Notes: generated by a model not told the origin, from the sequence alone. Counted from the first letter of the stretch, positions 35,312 through 45,455 are shown. The stretch is DNA of 64,000 nt from Mesostigma viride (GCA_009746045.1 RPFO01000744.1:617635-681634); one strand, 5' to 3'. Numbers and translations are program-made.

Positions 35312-35574
35312 GCAACTCTGGCAGTGCACCGCCACATACTCGGAGTATCAAGCTTCGCGTCCGCGTCAGCATTTCCAAGAACAACATGCTACCACGCATA
35401 CCCCGATTTCTGGAGGCCTTGTCGAGCCAGCTGGCTGACGACGACAAGACCGAACTCCGGGTTTTAAAGGTGTCACTGGATGAACTACCAACAAGGACAT
35501 TGTCACTTCGTCGTGGATACTCAGAGGGATCTATTAGTGTATCGAAGCCTTCTTCTGGCTTTGCAAAGCAGTAG
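35312..35574 (+). CDS. Last exon of the giant gene with stop codon
   Basis: GC completes Gly with the previous G. It reads NSGSAPPHTRSIKLRVRVSI, SKNNMLPRIPRFLEALSSQL, ADDDKTELRVLKVSLDELPT and ends KPSSGFAKQ then TAG at 35572-35574. Basic at first, with a short amphipathic helix (RFLEALSSQLADDDKTEL). No poly(A) signal could be fixed downstream, so the 3' UTR end is not given. Confidence 0.85.
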
Positions 35575-36000
35575 GCAGCTAGGCTCGGCTCGTTTTAAAG
35601 AAAAGTGACCCCAACTCTGCCGCCGCCGCACATGAGTGTACCAGCTGAATTCTGCAGTGTACTCTCCGTCAATTCTTAATAATCGCTGAAGCTTGAACAT
35701 TGCTCCATAACGCGTGACCTCAAACCTGTCAGGCGGTTTAATCTTTCTTGCTGGGGACAAGGCCTTCAGATTGGTGTTAGATGAGCCAGACTTATTTGTT
35801 GTCTGGGTGGAGACCTACATGAAGAAGCTGGTACAGTGACTCATCGTGTTAGACTCGCCGCTACCACCAAGTCAGTGGGGTGCGTCATGTCACGTGGGAT
35901 GGTCGCCACGGGATGACCAGTCGCCAGGCAACCGTTTTATATAGGTTGTCTACATTGTACTTTCCATCATCCCCAAAACCACCCAAGGTACATGTAGTAT
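35575..36000 (+). other. 3' flank of the giant gene
   Basis: Probably 3' UTR at the left; nothing else recognised. Confidence 0.35.
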
Positions 36001-36008
36001 ACACTGCC

Positions 36009-36215
36009 ATGGGGACCCTGACCGCCAGCTTCTTTAAGGAGTGCTGCCGGCTCCGGGAGGACCGCCTGGACCTGGAGGGCCAGCGGGCCCCTTGGTTGGC
36101 GCGGACCTGGACATTGTACTGGCGCCAACGCCTTTCGGTAGCGCTTACCCGGGCTATGGCTGACATCTTGCTCCGCCGCACGCGGACTGCCTTTTTGGCG
36201 CAGCACAGTTATTAG
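36009..36215 (+). pseudogene. Unidentified basic ORF fragment
   Basis: Open from an ATG: MGTLTASFFKECCRLREDRL, then DLEGQRAPWLARTWTLYWRQ, RLSVALTRAMADILLRRTRT and AFLAQHSY with a stop. It is helical and Arg-rich, with composition like the adjacent retroelement coding sequence and unlike the host gene. It is not part of the LINE that starts at 36310 in any copy I can compare. Possibly a remnant of another retroelement. Function unknown. Confidence 0.35.
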
Positions 36216-36309
36216 GGTGTTTTACTTCGTTCCACGGTGTGGAGTGTCCCATGCCGGCTAGTTGGACATCGTTAATTTTTGGCGAAATCTCTTGTTAGCG
36301 TTGGCTTTG

Positions 36310-36690
36310 GTTATGCCGACGACATCACGCTCATCGAGAAGCCGGAGTCTGCCCAACTTTGGCTGGACTGCCTGGCGCTCGAGGCTCCGGCTGTTGGCCT
36401 AGAAATCAGCCCCAAAACGGAGGCCCTGGCTCTCGGCCTGGCCGGGCCCCCACCCCTACTCCGCGTCTTAGACGACACCGAGGTCAATTACCCTACTTCA
36501 GGCCGCTTCAAGTTGCTCGGCAGTTGGCTTCCCGACTGCGAGGCTGACCTGAGGACACAGATAGGCATGGCGTGGGCGCAACTCCATGACCACCGCTGGT
36601 GGAGCAGCCCCGCCCTACCCCAGATTGTCAAGCGTGGCCTCTTCAAGGTCGTCATTCTGACGATCCTGACGCGCTACGGCGCCGAGACTT
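36310..36690 (+). pseudogene. RT C-terminal fragment of the host LINE
   Basis: Reads YADDITLIEKPESAQLWLDC, then FKLLGSWLPDCEADLRTQIG and VILTILTRYGAET before a stop (TAG where the relatives have TGG, Trp). Catalytic YADD retained; everything 5' of it is missing. Further downstream the homologous frame is open again, but with an added stop. Confidence 0.85.
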
Positions 36691-36808
36691 AGACACTGAC
36701 GCAGGAGCTGGAGCAATGACTCGACGGCAATGTCACCAAGATGCTGCGCAATCCCCTTTGGTTTGCACATTATGTAGTAGTGAGGATTTGTACGCTGATT
36801 TGCCCTAT

Positions 36809-37884
36809 TAAAATAAATTAAATTAAAATTAGATTATAACATGCCTCCGTGGGGAGATCATGTAGCACATATTCCATGATGGATGGGGTGGAGGAAGCCG
36901 CGTGATCGAACTATCCTAACTCTAAGCTATCTAGAAAATCCTAACTACACTACTCATCAAAACGCCTCCTCCGCTTGGGGGGAGGGGGCTTGCCCACAGG
37001 GTCGGGCGTGTGCGCCTTGACAATCTTCTTCCACCGCGTCTTGTCCTGCATGGCAGTCCAAAGACGGGAGAGAGAGTGGAGGCGGTGCTCAAACTGGGCT
37101 GGGACCACTAGGTCGTCCAGCAACATCTGGATGTAGTTCGTGACAGGTTTCCCTACCGGCCTACCCTTTTGGGAATGCCCTCGGGGCCAGGCCAGGTCAG
37201 AATGTGTCGCCCTGGCTGGCCAAGCCGCTGGGGGCCGGCCAGGCCAAGGGCAGCCGGTGTCGACCTGGCTGGTGCGAGCAAGGTGTCCTACAAATGCTAT
37301 CCTACGCTGCCTAATCTCGTCCGAAATACGAGGCATGCCATGATACAAAGATTCTGATGACGGACGCTCGGAAAACCCTACGTTAAGGACCTGTCGGAGC
37401 ATCCTGTAAACCGTGCTGTCTAGCCTAGCTGACAGTTTGGGTGGGATGGTCCACGCCTCGGCGCCATACGTGAGCACGGTGAGGACGAGGACCTTGAAGA
37501 GCATGCGCTTGCGGTGCTCGCCCAGGCCCTTCGAGCGCCAGTAGGTTTTGAGCGAACGGAGCTTGGCCCAGGCAAGGCCGATGCGGGTGTCCACATCGTC
37601 GGCAGTGTCAGGAAGCCAACTCCCCAACAGCTTGAAGCGGTCGCGGAACGGGACCTCCGTCCCGTCGAGCAGGCGCGGCAGCGGTGGTGTCCTGGAGGCC
37701 CCAATCACCATCGCCTCAGTTTTGACACTAATCTCCAACCCCACCGCCCGCGCCTCCAGGCCCAGACAGTCCAGCCAGGTCTGAATGTGCTCGGGGCTCT
37801 CGATGAGGGTGGTGTCATCCGCGTAAATCAGGTCGGCAAGGCGGTAACCAGGTGTAACCCCGCCGTGCTCTTTCATGTTAAGGA
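36809..37884 (-). mobile_element. Second-family RTE-like LINE inserted in the host LINE, 13-bp TSD
   Basis: Flanked by TGATTTGCCCTAT at 36796-36808 and 37885-37897. The 3' end is at the left with an AT-rich tail (taaaataaattaaatta) followed by the 'cctccgtggggaga' block also seen at 1830. It is 5'-truncated at the right. It encodes a family related to, but clearly distinct from, the copies at 38.4 and 48.2 kb. Confidence 0.93.
36950..37884 (-). CDS. Reverse transcriptase C-terminal half, LINE family 2
   Basis: About 310 intact codons: YRLADLIYADDTTLIESPEH, IQTWLDCLGLEARAVGLEIS, DRFKLLGSWLPDTADDVDTR, VLTVLTYGAEAWTIPP, RRIAFVGHLARTSQ, and a basic end KPPPPKRRRRFDE. The YADD catalytic box is present, but the N-terminal RT and endonuclease are absent through 5' truncation, so it cannot act alone. 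The apparent start in the host LINE (to 37918) is a chance read-through of the junction. Long uninterrupted coding implies a recent insertion. Confidence 0.85.
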
Positions 37885-38165
37885 TGATTTGCCCTATGTT
37901 TCCCACATTCTTAGGCACATGCGCCTGGGCCTAGCCGGGCATGCACAGGTCTGGCCCGCACAGATTAGGTAGACACATCAGATAGACTAGCTGGCACCAA
38001 GCCCGCCCAGCCCGGACGTTTTGTCCTCACCTGGCGTGCCCCAGGCCGCCACCCGTGGACTTTCCGGTGATCGGCTATAGCCATGGACATGTGCTACCCT
38101 AGACGAGCTAGACGGGCTCACACCTTGGCAGCCTCCTGGTTTGTCTGTAATATGGAGGCAGATGG

Positions 38166-38201
38166 ACGCAGTCACGTACGTGTCAATTAATTAATTTATT
38201 A
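38166..38201 (+). mobile_element. 36-bp LINE tail micro-insertion, 14-bp TSD
   Basis: Flanked by ATGGAGGCAGATGG at 38152-38165 and 38202-38215. The insert is only the end of the hairpin (acgcagtcacgta) plus an ATTAATTAATTTATTA tail. It is an extreme 5' truncation of a plus-strand LINE. Confidence 0.85.
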
Positions 38202-38225
38202 ATGGAGGCAGATGGTTCGCAAGGA

Positions 38226-38276
38226 TTAATTTATTAATTAATAGACACATGACTGCGTCACGTGATCGAGCATAAT
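38226..38276 (-). mobile_element. 51-bp LINE tail micro-insertion, ~15-bp TSD
   Basis: Flanked by GATGGTTCGCAAGGA (38211-38225) and GATGGTTCTCAAGGA (38277-38291), one mismatch. The insert is a TTAATTTATTAATTAAT tail plus the hairpin in minus orientation. Confidence 0.8.
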
Positions 38277-38422
38277 GATGGTTCTCAAGGATAGATGGCA
38301 TGTAGTGATGCAGGAGACCACCCCCAAGTCTGCGGGGGCTCGATCCGTGTGTGACCCGGAGTTTGGCTTTCATAGCAATTCGGGCCGTGGTGCCCACAAC
38401 CCTGTATAACTAGGAACTAGAT

Positions 38423-39784
38423 TAATTAATTAATTAATAGACACGTGACTGCGTCACGTGAGCATAAGTCCTCAGTGGGAGGGGAACATGGGATGGAATG
38501 GATGGTATAAGCTATCTAGGTCCTAGTTACAGGGGTGTGGGCACCGCGGCCCGAATCGCTATGAATGCCATACTTGGTCACACGCGGAGCCCCCACAGGC
38601 TTGGGGGTGGTCTCCTTCATCACTACTTGCCATCTATCCTTGCGCACCATCTGCCTCCATATTACAGACAAACCAGGAGGCTGCCCGGGGGTGAGCCCGT
38701 CACGTCTAGTGTAGCACATGTCCATGCCGAGTCTATCACGAAAAGTCCACGGGTGGCGGCCCTGCCGCGCGCGGCCGGGGGCACGCCAGGTGAGGACATA
38801 TCGCCCAGGCTGGGCGGGCTTGGTGCCAGCTAGTCTATCTGATGTATCTACCTGATCTGTGCGGGCCAGGTGCCCGGCTAGGCCCAGGCGCCTGTGCCTA
38901 ATAATGTGGGAAACATAGGGCAAATCAGCGTACAAATCCTCATTACTAATGTGCAAACCAAAGGGGATGTTAAGGGCCTTGCGCAGCATCTTGGTGACGG
39001 CGCCGTCGAGTCGTTGCTCCAGCTCCTGCATCAGTGTCCACGTCTCGGCGCCGTAGGTCAGGATCGTCAGAATGACGACCTTGAAGAGGTCACGCTTGAC
39101 GATCCGGGGTAGGGCGGGGTTGCTCCACCAGCGGCGGTGGTCATGGAGGTGCGCCCACGCCATGCCGATCCGTGTCGTCATGTCGTCCTCGCAGTCAGGA
39201 AGCCAACTGCCGAGCAGCTTGAAGCGGCCTGAAGTAGGGTAGTTGACCTCGGCATCGTCTAAGAGGCGGAGTGTGGGTGGGGGCCCTGCCATGCCGAGGG
39301 CCAGGGCCTCCGTTTTGGGGCTGATTTCTAGACCAACCGCCCGAGCCTCGAGCGCCAGGCAGTCCAGCCAAAGTTGGGCAGACTCCGGCTTCTCGATGAG
39401 CGTGATGTCGTCGGCATAAATGAGGTCAGCTAGTAAATTCTGCTTGTTAGTCGGCCCCCCTTCCCCAAGCTCGTTCGTGATCGCTAGGCCAGGGGCACGG
39501 CCTGCAATGCTAGCAAAGCGAGCACGTGCCTGGCGCATAACATAATCCACTACAATAATAAACAGGTACGGCGACAGGACGCAACCCTGCCAGACGCCGG
39601 TCTGCAGTGGGCAGGGCGGGGTTATGCCGTGCTGAGTGCGCACCGAAGTGGTGGACCCCTCATACAGCGTGCGGATGACGGTAATCAGGGGAGTGGGGAC
39701 GCGAGCGCGAGCAAGTACAGCCCATAGAGCGTCCCAGAGGACAGAATCAAAAGCCTTGATGAAGTCGACGAAGATCAGGATGGC
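38423..39784 (-). mobile_element. RTE-like LINE copy inserted in the host LINE, 10-bp TSD
   Basis: Flanked by GGAACTAGAT at 38413-38422 and 39785-39794. The 3' end at the left has a TAATTAATTAATTAAT tail, then the CACGTGACtgcGTCACGTG hairpin. It is truncated in the RT domain at the right. Same family as the host LINE but younger. Confidence 0.9.
38516..39784 (-). CDS. Reverse transcriptase (palm to C-terminus), LINE family 1
   Basis: The uninterrupted frame encodes the RT from the first catalytic Asp block (IFVDFIKAFDSVLWDALWAV at the truncated edge) through CPLQTGVWQGCVLSPYLFII, the YADDITLIEKPE box, FKLLGSWLPDCEDDMTTRIG, VILTILTYGAETWTL, and a C-terminal RRLGLAGHLARTDQVDTSD region. Intact frame with both catalytic Asp, but no endonuclease, so it is an open fragment. 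The conserved 'LTYGAETWT' region and the short simple-repeat-ended 3' UTR are typical of the RTE clade; the clade call is an inference. Confidence 0.88.
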   Translation of the reverse strand, partial: AILIFVDFIKAFDSVLWDALWAVLARARVPTPLITVIRTLYEGSTTSVRTQHGITPPCPLQTGVWQGCVLSPYLFIIVVDYVMRQARARFASIAGRAPGLAITNELGEGGPTNKQNLLADLIYADDITLIEKPESAQLWLDCLALEARAVGLEISPKTEALALGMAGPPPTLRLLDDAEVNYPTSGRFKLLGSWLPDCEDDMTTRIGMAWAHLHDHRRWWSNPALPRIVKRDLFKVVILTILTYGAETWTLMQELEQRLDGAVTKMLRKALNIPFGLHISNEDLYADLPYVSHIIRHRRLGLAGHLARTDQVDTSDRLAGTKPAQPGRYVLTWRAPGRARQGRHPWTFRDRLGMDMCYTRRDGLTPGQPPGLSVIWRQMVRKDRWQVVMKETTPKPVGAPRVTKYGIHSDSGRGAHTPVTRT

Positions 39785-39880
39785 GGAACTAGATAGCTAG
39801 CATCATCCATTCCATCCCATGTTCCCCTCCCACTGAGGACTTATGCTCACGTGACGCAGTCACGTGTCTAATTAATTAAT

Positions 39881-39937
39881 CCCATGTTCCCCTCCCACTG
39901 AGGACTTATGCTCACGCCGGTGACGCAGTTAATTAAT
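39881..39937 (+). mobile_element. Second LINE tail in tandem
   Basis: Repeats 'cccatgttcccctcccactg' through the hairpin (with ccg replacing bases in it) and ends TTAATTAATT. Either a tail micro-insertion into the host TTAA tail or a tandem duplication of it. Confidence 0.7.
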
Positions 39938-40000
39938 TGGTTAGGTTTGTGGTGCCGTTGAATGCAGTAAATGTGGTGAGGATCGAAATGCAATATAAAC

Positions 40001-40103
40001 GAGAATGCTCATAACTTTCGACTCTGGCCATGAAACTTCATCCGGTTGGTTGCATTACACTTTTCTTTTGATGACGAACACGCTGATATAATTTTCTGCA
40101 GCT
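40001..40103 (+). repeat. ~100-bp repeat, copy 1
   Basis: Matches 48826-48926 ('gagaatgctcataactt', 'gactc.ggccatgaaa', 'ttttgatgacgaacacg'). The second copy interrupts another LINE. Confidence 0.75.
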
Positions 40104-40381
40104 ATCGCTCATCAAGATTTTCGAAGATATATCGTAACCGCCCTGCCCAGCAAATATCGATCTTTTTCAGCACGAAATATATTCATTTACATTCATCATT
40201 CAGCACGATTACTATTAGTTTCTTTAGGGTTCTTCTTCTTTTCGGGGTTTTCCTTATGTTATGATTAACCCGAGGACCACGATATATAGGACGATATATA
40301 GGACGAGCCACGAGCGGACATGGCTGACGGCGGAGCTCAGAACTTTTGCGTCTGAGCCCCAAATTCAGTCAGGCTACTTGC

Positions 40382-40410
40382 ATCAGATGCGTCTTTTCAA
40401 GACGCATCTG
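40382..40410. other. Perfect 12-bp hairpin
   Basis: CAGATGCGTCTT-ttc-AAGACGCATCTG, just upstream of the small ORF at 40445. Could be a mobile-element end or a structural RNA element; no context decides. Confidence 0.6.
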
Positions 40411-40444
40411 CTAGTATAATCGGTTACGGCTGTAACGCAGTATT

Positions 40445-40759
40445 TTGCAAATGCCACCAAAACGCAGCCTTGACAAACATTTTGAGCTGTCGTCGGCATT
40501 CCCGTCGACAGCAGCACGTGCGACATCAACTCCTGCGGACGCCAACCTTTTTGCGCTGATCGAAGCTCTCCCCCCCGGTCTGCCTCCCTCGACGCAGTGC
40601 TCTACGCCAAATTCGTCGCCCATTCCCAAGAAAACCCGAACTTCCCATACCACACAACGGTATGAAAGTGCCAAAAACCTACCTTATAAGCCCTACATGG
40701 AACAGATTAAGTCCAAACATGCTAGATATGTGCAGGCAGCATGTTTGGGACACCAATAG
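40445..40759 (+). CDS. Small orphan ORF, basic and Pro/Ser-rich
   Basis: 104 codons starting MQMPPKRSLDKHFELSSAFP; the second ATG (MPPKRSL) has an equally good context. Lys/Arg-rich at both ends with a Pro/Ser-rich middle (PPGLPPSTQC, PIPKKTRTS), ending YMEQIKSKHARYVQAACLGH Q. The N-terminal style (short basic MPPKR lead) recalls the start of transposase or nuclear proteins, but no catalytic part follows. It lies between LINE debris and a satellite array, so it may be the first exon or remnant of a DNA transposon. Function unknown. Confidence 0.4.
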   Translation: MQMPPKRSLDKHFELSSAFPSTAARATSTPADANLFALIEALPPGLPPSTQCSTPNSSPIPKKTRTSHTTQRYESAKNLPYKPYMEQIKSKHARYVQAACLGHQ

Positions 40760-40949
40760 AAGGAATTGAACTTTCCAGATTTTTCTGACCTCGGTTGGTC
40801 TATTTTTGGCACATCTATTTTTAGCTAAATTTCAGGTTTTATAATAAACAAATCCCGTATAATATGCAAATAAAGAGCTCCTGGCCTGGCTGCTTGCAAG
40901 GAGACTGATGAATGCTCATGACTACCAACTGTGCACCAGGTCCCAAGGT

Positions 40950-41656
40950 CATCTGACCCCAATTAGTGACAAACTGCCACCAAATGCTAGCAAAAACGCG
41001 CGTTTTTCACGTTTTTCATCACATAATGTTGCAGTTTCCATACAAGATGTGCCCAGTTGAGGCTGGATCTCTGCATGCATGCTTAACATCATTATTTTAG
41101 ACATTGTGAAAAAATTCAGGTCCTTAACACTTCGTTTGGTGACATTTTGCTGACAAATGCTAGCGAAAACGCACGTTTTTCACCTTTTTCACCACAATTC
41201 ATTGCAGTTTCCATACAAGGTGTGAACAATTGAGGCTGGAATTTTGCAGGCAGACTTGAAATTGCTAGTTTAGCCAATGCACAAAAATCCAGGTCAACCA
41301 GGTGTCATTTGATGGCAGTTTGTCAGCAAATGTTACCAAAAGTGCGCGATTTTCGCCTTTTTCGCCACAGTTCATTGCAGTTTTCATAGAAGGTGTGAAC
41401 AACTGAGGCTGGAAATTTGCAGGCAGACTTAAAATAGCTAGTTTAGCCAATGCACAAAAATCCAGGTCAACCAGGTGTCATTTAATGGCAGTTTGTAAGC
41501 AAATGTTACTAAAAGTGCGCGATTTTCGCCATTTTCACCACAACTCATTGCAGTTTTCATAGAAGGTGTGCTCAGTTGAGGCTGGAACTTTGCAGGCAGG
41601 CTTAAAAACGCTAGTTGAGACCATGCACAAAAATCCATGTCAATCAGGTGTCATTT
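40950..41656. repeat. 173-bp tandem satellite, four units
   Basis: The landmark AAATGYTAS starts at 40982, 41155, 41328 and 41501, exactly 173 bp apart each time. Units share 'gcagttt.catasaaggtgtg', 'tgaggctgga' and 'aatgcacaaaaatcca'. The first unit is the most diverged; units 3 and 4 are closest. Open frames on the minus strand in units 3-4 are a by-product of the repeat. Confidence 0.95.
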
Positions 41657-44642
41657 GGTTGAGTAATACATGCAATACATGTCAGTTTCGCTTCTAAGAC
41701 GCTCACTGATTGAGCAAACCCTCCTAAGTGAAATATGGCAAACTCCCATTTATATGGCTTGCTAACTATAAAATCCTTTCATCCATTATGCAATACGACT
41801 TTTGTGACGTACAAATAAAATTTTGTTCATCTAAACATTGGCTGGACCCGGCTGGCTATATGCCCAAGTGGCCACGCTGAGGCGATTCCTATTGAGGGGC
41901 TTGCTGAAAATACCACTCGCAGCTGTCACAGGGGCTAGAAGGTCTATTCTACACCCACAGCATGCAAAGTAGACCTAAACCCAACCTGGATATGCAGCAA
42001 TCATCACGTACCAGCCGTGAGGGTTGAAATTCACTCGGCAGGCGGCATGGCGACGATACGTTTGCGCACCTTTGTTGTGGCGTCGTTAAGGGGAGGGTCC
42101 CATAGAAATATATCAAAACTTACCCCCCCTAATAACTACAGAAATGCAACTGACAACCATTGAATGATGTTTGGGGACCATAAACACAAGGTTACCTTGC
42201 CTTGCTAGCATATGAATTAGGGCTCTCCCATTTTAGTGGGAGAAAGGCCAACAAGACAACGATAACCCCTACCTACGCGCAGTTCCACCCATGCAGTATG
42301 CCCCTCAGAAAAACCACTGCCACCTTTCTTTCCAGCGCACTTGTTTGCCAAGAAACAAACTCAAGCTTGTGAGCCTCTAACCACAATGAAGCCTCTGCTA
42401 AGAAAGGCCGCGTCAATATTCACACAAAACTGAGTGCTGTTAGCAATCTCCTTCCAAGAAACCACTAAGCAAATCCCTGACAACTTGAAGATATGCCACG
42501 GTCACGCTTTGACACATCCCAGCCATGCAACGTACATAAAAACCACTGAAAGGTGCCAGGAATCTGGCGATGCGCAGCACGGAATGGCATTATACCTGGC
42601 GCTAACTGCACGGAAAGAAGCCGAAAACTTGCGTTGATAACCCATAAAGGAAGCGAAACATTCATAGGGTCACGTTGATCACACGATCGTACCATTACCG
42701 GAATTGTCCTTCGCCCAGCGGCGCAAGAAAGAACAACCTTCCATGGAATAATAAGACGCGCATCCCGCGAGCCTGGAGAGTGTCTTACCGATCATGACGG
42801 AACTCTTGCCGAAACCCAGCAAATTTTTTAAAGCTTTACCAATAACGATTTAAACGCATCCTTGACGCTAGGTAAAGCCCATAAAACCTGACAATCACCG
42901 CCGCCAGCGTGCATTCTAATTTATTCCTCTCGACGAAAACATCAGATTGGACCCCCGTGGCGATGGTCATCAATAAAATCATCGACACTGCAAAAAACGC
43001 GAACTCCGCTACGAAGTAGTATCATTTACTCATCGTCTTTAAGATTCGCTCAGTTTCTCTGCATTCCGCAAGCTATCTTTTTCTACACTGCCTGAAAGCA
43101 CGTCGCCATGGCCAGCTCCGGTAGGGGTGCGCGCCCCGTGCACCACTTTTTCACGGTACGGACGGGTACCGCGAATTTTTCGGCGCCAAAATATTCGCGC
43201 CGGGACCGTCCCCTTAAGTGTAAGTAGTGGTATATCCCTTGACCAGGCCTGCCTGACCTTGTCACACCTCATCCCCCATTCCTCAACTTGCATACCTAGA
43301 CTCTCAGCCTGGGCCTGCCTTGCTGGCCACGCAGCTTCCATGTTGGACGTCCAACTTCTCAGCCAGCATGGTGGCATTAAGTAGCCACTGACAAATCAAG
43401 CCCCGCCCCCTGTTGCTGCCTCAAGGTTTGCCCTAAGCAACTAAATAAACTTGGCCACTATCATACCTAGCATGAAGTGACCACTGCACAATATCAGTCA
43501 CCTCCCTGGCCACAGGCCTACCACTGACAGTCCACATTAACGCATGCTGCATGAGGCCAACTCTCCATAGCCCTTTCTCATTGTGGTCTTGCTCTTGCCC
43601 TTGCCCTTGCACTTGCGCTTGCCAACTGTCAGTCATCCTTGTACCTTGTGCCATGGTTCTCCCAGCCATACTTGACTGTCTCCCAACTACTGCACTTCCT
43701 CAGCTAAACTGTCAAACTAGGTCGTGCCTCATCCCATCTCTCATTGCCGTAAGGACCCGAAGTCTGGCTTGCATCTCAGCAATGGTTCGTATGTGTGCCT
43801 GTCTTTCTGGGTGAGTGGCAGTGGCCTTGGAGTAAGAGGCGTTGAGCATGTGCATGTGTGTGTGGTTCTCTTGGCAATCAAACCCTTGCACCCCTGGCAT
43901 TGTGGATGCCGTATGGCCATGCGCACTGCCATAACGTCGCCAAAATTCTGCCAACATGCATCATAGGAAAATAAGGAGTTGCTGGTAGGCCACAAGAAAT
44001 GAGAAACCAAGTTGCACATACCTATCTGCAGGGCAGGTTTTGGGTTTCTTCATTGGCGCTGGTGGCAGCGTGCGTAGTAATTGGCTCATGTACCCGTGCC
44101 CTTCGCCAGCACGCACAGCCTGAACTGCATGAACGTTGGCGTCCATGATGACGCCCTCGGCTCATCAGTCATGGTGTCACCGTGGGTGATGAAGGCAGCT
44201 TGGGTGCTGGCATGGAAGGGCATCATGTGCACTAGGCCGCCATGTGGCCGCAGCACAGGTAGCAGACCTAGCCCAGCAATTGACTCTCTCCCTGCTCTCA
44301 TGGCATCACACCCGCTCCACTAACCATGATGAATAGTTTTCATGTACAGGCATGTCCTACACATGCGTCACCTAGGGTAGATGCTTTGTTGATGCGCAAG
44401 AGGAATGGCGTGCACGTATGCAATGTGTTGGATGGACTCATCAAAGCACGCGCTGCCATCAACCGTTAAAGGAGGCCACCCATAACTCTGGGGTTGCCAT
44501 CAACATTCTTTCATTTCTTTGCCACTTAAGGGTCAGCCATGCCATGCAAGAAAACTGCCCATAGTTTGTACCACTCACAACCATATATAACAAAGCAGCA
44601 GCTTTGTTATCCATAGCCTTGACTGCGTCGACATCAATGTTG
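41657..44642. other. Unassigned region with coding-like minus-strand fragments
   Basis: No recognisable domain. Minus-strand open stretches at 43039-43377 (MPPCWLRSWTSNMEAAWPAR...), 43433-43669, 43712-43957, 44086-44301 and 44459-44695 (VKAMDNKAAALLYMVVSGTN YGQFSC) have protein-like composition and could be exons or the broken ORF of one element. The plus strand shows nothing. Confidence 0.3.
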
Positions 44643-45455
44643 TCATCGGCGGCAATGGCCAGCCAGCCGGCAATAGCTTGCACGCAACCCAGCACGGCCT
44701 CTCCCTAAAATCCGTGTGAAGAATTGCTTCTTGATATCCCTAGTCTCTAAACTAGGCTGCACATAGCTCGTGTGAGGAAACAGCTCGCCATCAAACCGTC
44801 GCTCGCTGAATGGCGCACTTCCCGTAAAATAGGAGTACGATGACACAAATGGACTCGGAAGACGGGGAACTGGTACAACATTCATCCGCGAAAGGCCAGG
44901 GCTTCGACAAGGAGTAAATTCAGGCACCTCGATATGAATATGAGAACGTACCGCTAGTCGATAACCATGACTCTCTTGCATTTGAGGTCTGTTTCGCATA
45001 CCCCGCAGCAGAAATTCGTTGCGGCATGCACCTGCTGGCATGCAGGTTGTGCATGTCGGGAGGTTAATAACAACCCCGACGCCGTGGGCGTCGTTAGTGC
45101 CAAGAAATCCTGCATTAAACATGACGTTTGGGGCAAGCGCGAGTGTATATGGATTATCGGTTTGCCAAGCCTGACGCAGCCTTGAAGTTGGTCGGAAATA
45201 TGCGGTAGCTCGGGAAAAAAAAATTGCAGCGGTATTGAAAAAAGTCGTTCGGTCAAAGTCTTTAGAATTAAAAAATGCATCGTTTATGATCATAAACTCG
45301 ATCTTAGGGCGCACTTCATCGGGAAATTTTTTTGCTGCAGTCAGGTGGGGTCGAGAGAAAATCTGCGACCAAACAGGCACCCACCTGTGAATGACGCAAT
45401 ACATGCTGTTCGATTCCGCAAATTTTCTGCCGAAAAAAAAATACTGGTGGACCAA
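44643..45455 (-). CDS. Unidentified 270-codon ORF
   Basis: The longest open frame of the 41.7-45.5-kb stretch. It starts MVHQYFFFGRKFAESNSMYC and holds a Cys cluster (LPTCTTCMPAGACRNEF) that could bind zinc. A second frame is also open over 44954-45280, so the true reading is uncertain. It may form a unit with the minus-strand fragments to its left (down to 43039). No family recognised; a degraded DNA transposon is possible but unproven. Confidence 0.3.
   Translation of the reverse strand: MVHQYFFFGRKFAESNSMYCVIHRWVPVWSQIFSRPHLTAAKKFPDEVRPKIEFMIINDAFFNSKDFDRTTFFNTAAIFFSRATAYFRPTSRLRQAWQTDNPYTLALAPNVMFNAGFLGTNDAHGVGVVINLPTCTTCMPAGACRNEFLLRGMRNRPQMQESHGYRLAVRSHIHIEVPEFTPCRSPGLSRMNVVPVPRLPSPFVSSYSYFTGSAPFSERRFDGELFPHTSYVQPSLETRDIKKQFFTRILGRGRAGLRASYCRLAGHCRR

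Larger units (their letters stand above)
36310..39880 (+). mobile_element. Host RTE-like LINE (5'-truncated), split by four later insertions
   Basis: The plus-strand LINE survives in pieces 36310-36808, 37898-38165, 38216-38225, 38292-38422 and 39795-39880. It begins abruptly at the YADD box (YADDITLIEKPESAQLWLDC). It ends with 'ccatcccatgttcccc', the CACGTGACgcaGTCACGTG hairpin and an ATTAATTAAT tail. Each interruption is bordered by a direct repeat of host sequence: 13 bp at 36808, 14 bp at 38165, 15 bp at 38225 and 10 bp at 38422. Removing the inserts rebuilds the same 3' end seen in other copies, so the order of events is clear. Confidence 0.85.

Noticed and set aside
36809..37918. Twin-priming inversion or head-to-head LINE pair
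   Set aside because: The plus-strand LINE resumes exactly where it stopped, with a 13-bp target duplication, so this is a simple insertion of one LINE into another.
36950..37918. Minus-strand ORF starting at 37918
   Set aside because: Its first residues come from the antisense of the host LINE; the real element ends at the target duplication (37884).
40382..40410. Bacterial-type terminator
   Set aside because: A perfect hairpin, but the surroundings are eukaryotic and there is no following T tract; listed only as a hairpin.
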